A stretch of DNA of 5,092 nt from an uncultured Eubacteriales bacterium (GTDB lineage: Bacteria; Bacillota; Clostridia; Lachnospirales; Bianqueaceae): the NCBI GenBank assembly GCA_900322165.1, contig ONYR01000023.1, positions 1-5,092 on the forward strand, read 5' to 3'. This document shows positions 1 to 5,092 of the stretch, piece by piece (position 1 is the first letter of the stretch; every line of letters starts with the position of its first letter). A program made the position numbers and the translations under genes. The notes beneath the pieces are model-generated. The model worked only from the letters and a program-made list of their open reading frames with translations, had not been told where the DNA came from and searched no databases.

Positions 1-141
1 ACACGCTGGACCCCGGAGATGCTGTTCCACCGGATGAAACGTTCCGTTCCCCCGGAGAAACATGAAGTAGTGAAAAAAATGATTCTTGAAGGCAAAGGTT
101 TCCCGGAGATCATGTCACTGCTTAGTCAAGGAAAGGTTTAA
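1..141 (+). CDS. Sulfatase-family protein, C-terminal 46 residues only (partial at left edge)
   Basis: An open frame enters from the left edge in frame 1 and ends with TAA at 139-141, leaving 46 residues. Too little remains for a domain call on its own. However, its residues align with the C-terminus of the complete sulfatase just downstream: RWTPEML matches RWNQKGML (489-496 there), and EGKGFPEIM matches EGKTFFNMAEIM (519-530 there). The distance between the two blocks is nearly equal, 28 against 30 residues. I therefore infer that it is the tail of a paralogous sulfatase from a tandem duplication. The catalytic domain, metal ligands and formylglycine motif lie outside the window, so activity cannot be judged. 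Only three bases separate its stop from the next start, which implies co-transcription and probably translational coupling. The coding call is solid; the family assignment rests on this short similarity. Confidence 0.75.
   Translation, partial: TRWTPEMLFHRMKRSVPPEKHEVVKKMILEGKGFPEIMSLLSQGKV
128..136 (+). promoter_or_regulatory. Ribosome binding site of the complete sulfatase, inside the end of the preceding gene
   Basis: The purine run AAGGAAAGG lies within the last codons of the upstream gene and ends 8 bases before the ATG at 145. This supports ATG 145 as the start. It also means ribosomes finishing the first sulfatase arrive at the start site of the second, the usual arrangement for translational coupling. 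Confidence 0.7.
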
Positions 142-144
142 AAC

Positions 145-1755
145 ATGGCAAAAAAACCTCACATTATCATCTTCAATCCCGATGAAATGCGGGCAGACGT
201 CATGAGCCATCTTGGCAATCAGGCAATCGAGACCAAAAATCTGGACGATTTCGCCGCTCATGATGCGGTGTCTTTCTCGAGAGCCTACTGCCAGAACCCG
301 GTATGCGTTCCGAGCCGCTGCAGCTTCTTTACCGGCCTTTATCCGCACGTACGCGGTCACCGGACGATGCAGTACCTGCTTCATCCGGAGGAAGAAACGC
401 TCTTCAGCGAACTGATGGCGGATGGCTACTACGTTTGGATGAACTCCCGCAACGACCTGTTGGCCGGTCAGTATCCCGGCTGGATGGAATCACACGCAGA
501 TGAGATTTTCTACGGTAAAAGAGGGCAAAGTGCCCCGGGACCGATCAAAGGAAACATCCGCGGAGAAAAGGGAAACAAATACTATTATTCCCACTTCAAG
601 GGGCAGCTCGGTGTCGATGAGAACGGCGTGAACTACAATGGTGACGACGCAGTTGTCGATGCTGCGATTGAGCGGATCCTTCACCCGGTGGACGATCGCC
701 CGATGTGCCTGTTCCTTGGACTTTCCTATCCCCATGTTCCTTACGCGGTGGAAGAGCCGTACTATTCGGCGGTTGACCGCACAAAGCTTGCACCTCGTGT
801 TAAACCGGAAGAATGCAGCGGCAAAGCCAAAATCCTGGATAAGATCCGCGAATATGTTCAGATGGACGAGTTCACGGAGGAGGATTGGACAGAGCTTCGA
901 GCTGTTTATCAGGGCATGTGCCTGAAAGTTGACGATCAGTTCGGACGTCTTGTGAAAGCGTTGAAGGACGCAGGCATCTATGATGACTGCGCGATCTTCT
1001 TCCTAAGTGACCATGGCGACTTCGCCGGAGATTACGGCCTTCCCGAGAAGGCCCAGAACACCTTTGAGGATTGTCTGACCCGTGTCCCGCTGCTCGTAAA
1101 GCCTCCCAAAGGCGTTGACTTCGAGCCCGGCGTCAGCGACGCGATTGCCGAGCTGGTGGACTTCTATGCGACCGCGCTGGATTTCGCCGGCGCCAAGTCC
1201 AGTCACACCCACTTCGGGCGTTCCCTTCGCCGCAATCTGAAAGAACACGATTACGTGAACCGCGAATTCGCGGTATGCGAAGGCGGACGGACGCCTGATG
1301 AAATTCACTGTGACGAGTATCACGCTTCCTTCACACCGGATCCGACGACCGAAGAGTACTACCCGAAGAAGATGGCGCAGGCTGACCCTGAAGCTCACGC
1401 GAAAGGCTTCATGATGCGGGCTGACCGGTACAAGTACATCAGCCGGATCAATCGCAAGGATGAGCTCTATGACATGGTGAACGATCCGGGCGAACGTCAC
1501 AACATCATCGACGATCCGGCGCTGAAGGAAACCGTCATGAAAATGAAGGAGGATCAGCTGTACTGGCTTGAGGCCACCTCGGACATCGTTCCGTTCAAGT
1601 TTGATTCCAGATGGAATCAGAAAGGCATGCTTGCCTTCGCGGCGAAGGCGAGAGGCCTGAGCGAAGCACAGTGTGAAAAAGTGGAAAAAGCCATGGCGGA
1701 AGGGAAAACCTTCTTTAACATGGCCGAGATCATGGAGTACTGCAAGACCCTTTAA
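145..1755 (+). CDS. Cytoplasmic-type sulfatase (alkaline-phosphatase superfamily, Cys-type formylglycine enzyme)
   Basis: The 536-residue protein has the hallmarks of the type I sulfatase family, which hydrolyses sulfate esters with a formylglycine made from a Cys. In order: an N-terminal beta strand and metal motif NPDEMRAD (11-18, D13 as ligand); CVPSR (54-58), with C54 the formylglycine precursor and R58 its partner; SYPHVPY (194-200), with H197 in the usual catalytic His position; SDHGD (288-292), with D289 and H290 as metal ligands; K302 at the substrate-sulfate Lys position; and the C-terminal subdomain signatures YKYI (429-432) and ELYDMVNDPGE (440-450). There is no signal peptide or membrane segment, so it should act in the cytoplasm on an imported substrate. 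It would need a cytoplasmic maturase (anSME type in an anaerobe), not seen here. Two departures stand out: E14 replaces the usual second Asp, and SRND (101-104) sits where GKxH normally lies. The substrate is unknown. A phosphonate monoester hydrolase-like activity is a less likely alternative, since that group shares this fold and the D-H metal pair. Confidence 0.92.
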   Translation: MAKKPHIIIFNPDEMRADVMSHLGNQAIETKNLDDFAAHDAVSFSRAYCQNPVCVPSRCSFFTGLYPHVRGHRTMQYLLHPEEETLFSELMADGYYVWMNSRNDLLAGQYPGWMESHADEIFYGKRGQSAPGPIKGNIRGEKGNKYYYSHFKGQLGVDENGVNYNGDDAVVDAAIERILHPVDDRPMCLFLGLSYPHVPYAVEEPYYSAVDRTKLAPRVKPEECSGKAKILDKIREYVQMDEFTEEDWTELRAVYQGMCLKVDDQFGRLVKALKDAGIYDDCAIFFLSDHGDFAGDYGLPEKAQNTFEDCLTRVPLLVKPPKGVDFEPGVSDAIAELVDFYATALDFAGAKSSHTHFGRSLRRNLKEHDYVNREFAVCEGGRTPDEIHCDEYHASFTPDPTTEEYYPKKMAQADPEAHAKGFMMRADRYKYISRINRKDELYDMVNDPGERHNIIDDPALKETVMKMKEDQLYWLEATSDIVPFKFDSRWNQKGMLAFAAKARGLSEAQCEKVEKAMAEGKTFFNMAEIMEYCKTL

Positions 1756-1820
1756 ACCCCAGTTAATTATCGAGGCATGCTAAGCAGCCCGATAAAAATA
1801 AAAAAAGGAGAATTACACAC
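1756..1820 (+). other. Short gap between sulfatase and binding-protein genes
   Basis: These 65 bases hold an A-rich stretch leading into the AGGAG ribosome binding site (1806-1810), which lies 10 bases before the ATG at 1821. I see no convincing stem-loop with a T-run and no clear -35/-10 pair. The simplest reading is that transcription continues from the sulfatases into the transporter genes, although a weak internal promoter cannot be excluded by eye. Confidence 0.5.
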
Positions 1821-3491
1821 ATGAAAGGATTCACAAGAAGAGACTTCCTGAAAATGAGCGGAGTTACGGCAGCGAGCGCAGCAGCACTTGCGCTTGTCGG
1901 CTGCTCCAAGAAGGGCGGAGAAGAGAGCCAGAACAGCTCTCAGACCAGCGAGACCAGTACGCAGAACTCGAGCGAGTCTTCCGTTCTGGATTCTCAGGAA
2001 GGCAGCATTGTTGCCGATGAAACCACGGAACTGGAGATGCGTGACAGCGTCAAAGTCGGCGTTTCGATTCTTTTTGCAACACTGACTCCGTTCCGCAACA
2101 CCTCTGCACAGCGTTTCCCGTTTGTTCGCTACCTGTATGACCGCCTGGCTTTCCTGACGGATACCGGTGCTTATGTTCCTCAGGGCGCGAAGAGCTGGAC
2201 CTGCGCCGATGACGGTGTGACCTGGACCGTTGAGCTGTACGACAACATTACCGATTCTGAAGGCAGACCGGTTACCGCAGACGACGTGATCTGGTTCCTT
2301 GAAGAAGGTAAAGCACGCGGCAGCAAGCCCTGCTATGCCAAGGTTGATAGCCTGGAAAAGATTGACGACTACACCTTCAATATTGTTATGAACAAGAACC
2401 TCGCAGATGCGTTTGAAGTGCTTCTGGAGAGTACCTTCCTGATCAACCGTGAATCGTTCGAGGCCAGCGAAGACGAGTTCAACACCCAGCCGGTTTCCAC
2501 CAGCCCCTACAAGGTCAGCAGCTTTGTCCCGGATGTCAATCTTGATTTTGTTCATCGCGATGATTTCTGGCAGGATGAGGCACTTGAGGATCGTACTCTT
2601 GGCCACAATGTCAAGAATCTTAGCATGGTTTATATCTCGGAAGCCAGCCAGCAGCAGGTTGCGCTTGAGACCAAGACCATCGATGCGATGCCCGCCATCG
2701 CCGCTACGATTATCGATGCCTTCAAGGACAAGGAAGGCTGGCTTGTTACGATGGCTCCGGCTAACAATGGTCAGCAGCTTCGTTTCACCGGTGATGAGAC
2801 CCGTCTTGTCGGCCGTGACGAGAACCTTCGCAAGGCGATCTGCTATGCGATCGATGTTGACATGCTGATTCAGGGCGCTGCCAACGGCTACGGCGAGAAA
2901 ATGGATGACTTCATTCCGCGTACCTCCGGCGGCTGGTTTGAATCTTACAAGACGTTGGACTACTTCCACTATGATGTCGCCCTTGCCAAGGATTATCTCG
3001 AAAAATCTGACTACAACGGCGAAGAGCTTATCCTTTCCGGAGCAAAGAGCCAAGAGAGAGCTTACACGATTATCCAGGCGAACTGTCAGGCGATCGGTAT
3101 CACGGTCAAGCTTGACATTATGGATCAGTCTCTGTTCACGCAGGTCAGTAATGACGGACGTCAGTGGGATATGGCGATGATCTCCACCGGTAACGGTGCG
3201 GCGAATGTCTGGACCCAGACCTTCGACGGTGATGCTTACGAGTACGGCGATCAGATGGGCCGTCATGATGAAGAACTGACCAACATGATTCATGAGACCT
3301 GGCAGATCGCAAATTATACCGAAGAGAACATTACGAAGGTTCGTAACTATATCTTCGAGCATGCCTATGGCTATGGACTGTATCTCCCCTACACGCTGAG
3401 CGTTGTCAATGAGTCTCTTAATATCGCGGAGACCGTTTTCAATACGCAGGGTCAGCTGGATATGGCTGCCTGCAAGTACGCGAAGGCTTGA
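1821..3491 (+). CDS. ABC transporter substrate-binding lipoprotein, family 5 (peptide/oligosaccharide class), Tat-type signal
   Basis: This is the extracellular solute-binding subunit of a Dpp/Opp-type importer. The 556 residues start with a twin-arginine motif TRRDFLK (5-11), a hydrophobic stretch, and a lipobox LVGC (25-28) that makes C28 the lipid-anchored first mature residue. A Ser/Gln/Asn/Glu-rich flexible linker (about 30-65) follows, as is common in Gram-positive lipoproteins. Family-5 landmarks then appear in order: KSWTCADDGVTWTVEL (124-139) leading to the VTADDVIW segment (151-158); SPYKVSSF (228-235) with the DDFW block (247-250); DENLRKAICYAID (333-345), close to the family's RxAxxYAID; and YDVALAKDYLEKSDY (384-398). 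Length is normal for the family. ATG 1821 is fixed by AGGAG 10 bases upstream and by the intact signal peptide. The ligand cannot be read from sequence: this family binds peptides, nickel, oligosaccharides and glycosides. The sulfatase neighbours suggest a sulfated solute (inference). The gene uses no TTA, CTA or TCA codons, a bias the permease gene does not share. Confidence 0.93.
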   Translation: MKGFTRRDFLKMSGVTAASAAALALVGCSKKGGEESQNSSQTSETSTQNSSESSVLDSQEGSIVADETTELEMRDSVKVGVSILFATLTPFRNTSAQRFPFVRYLYDRLAFLTDTGAYVPQGAKSWTCADDGVTWTVELYDNITDSEGRPVTADDVIWFLEEGKARGSKPCYAKVDSLEKIDDYTFNIVMNKNLADAFEVLLESTFLINRESFEASEDEFNTQPVSTSPYKVSSFVPDVNLDFVHRDDFWQDEALEDRTLGHNVKNLSMVYISEASQQQVALETKTIDAMPAIAATIIDAFKDKEGWLVTMAPANNGQQLRFTGDETRLVGRDENLRKAICYAIDVDMLIQGAANGYGEKMDDFIPRTSGGWFESYKTLDYFHYDVALAKDYLEKSDYNGEELILSGAKSQERAYTIIQANCQAIGITVKLDIMDQSLFTQVSNDGRQWDMAMISTGNGAANVWTQTFDGDAYEYGDQMGRHDEELTNMIHETWQIANYTEENITKVRNYIFEHAYGYGLYLPYTLSVVNESLNIAETVFNTQGQLDMAACKYAKA

Positions 3492-3527
3492 TCGGCTAAA
3501 CTCTTTGTGAATGTTTTGAGCTTGATA

Positions 3528-3553
3528 ACCGGAACAGCTGAAAGCTGAACGGT
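3528..3553 (+). promoter_or_regulatory. Small interrupted hairpin after the binding-protein gene
   Basis: ACCG (3528-3531) pairs with CGGT (3550-3553), and CAGCT (3535-3539) pairs with AGCTG (3543-3547) around a three-base GAA loop, with A-rich internal loops between the two stems. No T-run follows, so it does not look like a terminator by itself. It may help protect the 3' end of the binding-protein transcript, or it may be chance. Confidence 0.35.
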
Positions 3554-3582
3554 CTGAAAGATCAAAAGTCATGATCCTTCAT

Positions 3583-3610
3583 CTGCCGCCTTCTGCAAAG
3601 GGGGCGGCAG
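3583..3610 (+). promoter_or_regulatory. Strong GCAA-tetraloop hairpin: partial terminator or mRNA-stabilising element
   Basis: CTGCCGCC (3583-3590) pairs perfectly with GGCGGCAG (3603-3610). Inside it, T3591 and T3592 form G-U pairs with G3602 and G3601, C3593 pairs with G3600, and T3594 with A3599. The result is an uninterrupted 12-bp stem closed by a GCAA tetraloop (3595-3598), a stable GNRA-type loop. The bases after it (TGTGGATTTTGCTCTT) are only moderately T-rich, so full intrinsic termination is unlikely. Leaky termination, or a barrier to 3' exonucleases that preserves the binding-protein message, is more plausible. Its place, 36 bases before the permease ATG, suits either role. Confidence 0.6.
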
Positions 3611-3646
3611 TGTGGATTTTGCTCTTACAAAACAAAAGGAGTAGAT

Positions 3647-4615
3647 ATGGGGAAATACGTATTAAGACGACTGCTCTGGATGATTCCGATTGTTCTGGGC
3701 GTATCCATCATCGTCTTCACACTGATGACACTGTGTCCAGGCGATCCGGCTCAAATCATCTCCGGCGCAGGAGCGTCAGAAGAAGATCTGCAACTGATCC
3801 GTGAGTCTCTCGGTCTGAATGATCCCTTTATTGTGCGCCTTGGCCGTTTCCTCAGTGATACGTTCATTCGATTTGATTTCGGTAAGTCCTGGATGACCGG
3901 CGCCAAAATCAATGAACAGATCGCGGAACGTCTGCCGCGCACCTTTATCCTGAGTATTATTACCTTGCTGCTGTCCATGATTATCGGTATTCCGCTTGGA
4001 ATCATGGCGGCGGTTAATCAGGGCGGTATCGGCGACAACATCAGCATGTTTATCGCGCTTGTCGGTATTTCGATTCCGAGCTTCTGGCTGGCGATGCTGC
4101 TGGTTCTGTTGTTCTCGGTGAAACTGGATTGGCTTCCGGCGATGGGTATCGGAGGGATTAAGTATTATATCTTGCCTGCTTTAGCCGGATGTACCGGCGG
4201 TATCGCCGGCTATGCCAGACAGACCAGATCGGCGATGCTGGACGTTATCCGTTCCGATTACATTACGACCGCGCGCAGCAAAGGTATGCCGGAGTTTACG
4301 GTTATTACCAAGCACGCGCTGCAGAACGCGCTGATCCCGATCATCACGATCACCGGAACGCGTTTCGGTATGATGCTCGGCGGACAGATGGTTCTGGAAA
4401 CCATTTTCACGATTCCCGGAATGGGAACCCTGATCATCAACGGCGTTAATTCTCGAGACTATCCGGTCGTTCAGGCGGGCGCGATCCTGCTGGCAATCGT
4501 TTTCTCTCTGAGTATGTTGGTCGTTGACTTGTTCTACGCATGGGCGGATCCGCGAATCAAAGCCCAGTATGTCCGTCAAAGCGCTTCGAAGAAGGGGGTA
4601 AAGAAACATGCCTGA
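3647..4615 (+). CDS. ABC transporter permease, DppB/OppB type
   Basis: This is the first membrane subunit of the importer. Its 322 residues are the usual length for the DppB/OppB family. The N-terminus MGKYVLRRLLWMIPIVLGVS leads into the first membrane helix (about 11-29), then the family's CPGDPA (30-35) and the external segment with FDFGKSW (76-82). Further hydrophobic helices lie near 99-123, 132-158, 172-190, 235-262 and 275-298. The cytoplasmic coupling loop that docks on the ATPase is visible as TTARSKGM (207-214) followed by HALQNALIP (223-231), the EAA motif. The C-terminus has ADPRIK (300-305), also typical. ATG 3647 follows AAAAGGAG at a spacing of 5 bases. The end overlaps the next permease gene by 8 bases, so the two are translated together and should form a heterodimer. 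Transport specificity is set mainly by the binding protein and is unknown. Confidence 0.95.
   Translation: MGKYVLRRLLWMIPIVLGVSIIVFTLMTLCPGDPAQIISGAGASEEDLQLIRESLGLNDPFIVRLGRFLSDTFIRFDFGKSWMTGAKINEQIAERLPRTFILSIITLLLSMIIGIPLGIMAAVNQGGIGDNISMFIALVGISIPSFWLAMLLVLLFSVKLDWLPAMGIGGIKYYILPALAGCTGGIAGYARQTRSAMLDVIRSDYITTARSKGMPEFTVITKHALQNALIPIITITGTRFGMMLGGQMVLETIFTIPGMGTLIINGVNSRDYPVVQAGAILLAIVFSLSMLVVDLFYAWADPRIKAQYVRQSASKKGVKKHA
4592..4598 (+). promoter_or_regulatory. Ribosome binding site of the second permease, inside the first permease gene
   Basis: AAGGGGG lies 9 bases before ATG 4608 and about 21 bases before the alternative in-frame ATG at 4620. It therefore favours 4608 as the start and produces the 8-base overlap with the stop codon of the preceding gene. 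Confidence 0.65.
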
Positions 4616-5092
4616 AACAATGGTTGCAAACGCGAAAGCCCCGAAGATCAAGAAGAGTTCTGAACTGGGCCGTATTTTAAAGCAGCTTAGCTATAACAAG
4701 CTGGCGATGTTCGGATTTATTCTGTTTATCGTGGAACTGATCCTGTGCTTCAGTGCGCCGCTGATCGCGCCTTATGGCTACAACGACCTGAATATCATGG
4801 ATATGAATCAGGCCCCGAATGCAGCGCACTGGTTCGGAACCGACGAACTCGGCCGTGACATTCTTTCCCGTATCCTTTACGGAGGACGATATTCAATTTC
4901 GATGGGCGTATCCGCCATCGTCATCGCAATGATCGTCGGTATGTTTATCGGCTCGTTGGCCGGCTATTTCGGCGGTTGGGTCGATAATATTCTGATGCGG
5001 TTCCTGGATATCGTTCAGTCTCTGCCCGGCATGCTGCTGACGATCGTTATCTCGGCCGTTCTTGGCCCTGGCTTCATCAATACGATTCTGGC
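4608..5092 (+). CDS. ABC transporter permease, DppC/OppC type (partial, runs off right edge)
   Basis: This is the second membrane subunit, partner of the preceding permease. The first 161 residues are present, roughly half of a normal family member. A basic cytoplasmic N-terminus (1-31, with APKIKKSSELGR) precedes the first membrane helix (about 33-53). The external segment then carries the strongly diagnostic block HWFGTDELGRDILSR (74-88) followed by YGGRYS (91-96), which is characteristic of DppC/OppC proteins. Further helices lie near 98-118 and 140-155, with the typical AGYFGG (118-123), D126 and the SLPGMLL segment (138-144). The EAA coupling loop lies beyond the window. Genes for the two ATPases (DppD/DppF type) would be expected next, as in most operons of this class; this is inference from family organisation. 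Confidence 0.95.
   Translation, partial: MPETMVANAKAPKIKKSSELGRILKQLSYNKLAMFGFILFIVELILCFSAPLIAPYGYNDLNIMDMNQAPNAAHWFGTDELGRDILSRILYGGRYSISMGVSAIVIAMIVGMFIGSLAGYFGGWVDNILMRFLDIVQSLPGMLLTIVISAVLGPGFINTIL

Larger units (their letters stand above)
3492..3646 (+). other. Structured 155-base intergenic region before the permease genes
   Basis: No credible gene lies here. The region contains a small two-part hairpin (3528-3553), a weak 5-bp inverted repeat GATCA/TGATC (3560-3576), a strong GC-rich hairpin (3583-3610), and the ribosome binding site AAAAGGAG (3634-3641), 5 bases before the permease ATG. No good -35/-10 pair was found. The density of structure between a binding-protein gene and its permease genes fits a control point for the relative expression of the two parts of the transporter. 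Confidence 0.6.

Noticed and set aside
1003..1500. Minus-strand open frame of 165 codons inside the sulfatase gene
   Set aside because: It is in codon register with the sulfatase, lacks domain features, and lies over conserved sulfatase motifs (SDHGD through YKYI).
1756..1805. Possible terminator after the sulfatase gene
   Set aside because: The only dyad is a short GCATGC palindrome with no stem long enough for termination, and the A-rich tract that follows is on the wrong strand for a U-run in the plus-strand transcript.
3504..3527. Possible promoter in the gap, with TTGTGA as -35 and TGATAA as -10
   Set aside because: The two boxes are only about 12 bases apart, well short of the 16-18 needed, and no better pair was found in the gap.
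1767..3572. Minus-strand open frame of 601 codons covering the whole binding-protein gene
   Set aside because: It is exactly in codon register with the plus-strand gene and is explained by the absence of TTA, CTA and TCA codons there. Its ATG has only a poorly spaced AAGGA two bases upstream, the product shows no recognisable domain, and the plus-strand gene has a signal peptide, family motifs and a good ribosome binding site.
3571..3804. Plus-strand open frame of 77 codons beginning in the gap and running into the permease gene
   Set aside because: No ribosome binding site precedes its ATG, it overlaps the permease in another frame, and its translation over the overlap is Arg/Ser-rich, typical of an out-of-frame read.
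4181..4651. Minus-strand open frame of 156 codons across the junction of the two permease genes
   Set aside because: It lies opposite the EAA loop and C-terminus of a clear permease and the start of the next one. The product is low-complexity in charged residues and resembles no domain.

Overview
The window carries five plus-strand genes: the 3' end of one sulfatase-like gene, a complete cytoplasmic-type sulfatase, a lipoprotein substrate-binding protein of the peptide/oligosaccharide (family 5) ABC class, a complete DppB/OppB-type permease, and the start of a DppC/OppC-type permease that runs off the right edge. All genes point the same way and are tightly packed. I see no RNA genes, insertion sequences, CRISPR arrays or integration sites.

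Organism (inference): strong AGGAG-type ribosome binding sites, GC content near 50 percent by eye, and a Ser/Asn/Gln-rich linker after the lipoprotein cysteine point to a Gram-positive bacterium. This could be a gut-type anaerobe of the Bacillota, or possibly a Coriobacteriia-like actinobacterium. The twin-arginine lipoprotein signal is somewhat more typical of the latter or of particular Bacillota lineages. The sequence alone does not settle the species.

Layout: 1-141 is the tail of a gene whose last 46 residues align with the C-terminus of the next gene, so two paralogous sulfatases sit in tandem three bases apart. 145-1755 is the complete sulfatase, with the Cys-type formylglycine motif CVPSR and no signal peptide. 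A 65-base gap leads to the binding protein (1821-3491). A 155-base gap (3492-3646) follows, holding up to three hairpins, one of them a 12-bp stem closed by a GCAA tetraloop. Then come the two permease genes (3647-4615 and 4608 to the edge), which overlap by 8 bases. The ATPase subunits would be expected to the right of the window.

Working model (inference): the ABC transporter imports a sulfated, probably glycan-derived or other small organic solute, and the cytoplasmic sulfatases remove sulfate from it after uptake. This would be a transport-then-desulfate scheme, unlike the periplasmic or secreted sulfatases of Bacteroidota. The hairpin before the permeases, together with a much stricter codon choice in the binding-protein gene, suggests that the binding protein is made in excess over the membrane subunits. 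No wholly novel system is evident. The main points of interest are the sulfatase pair coupled to a family-5 transporter, the atypical active-site residues of the sulfatase, and the structured intergenic RNA.
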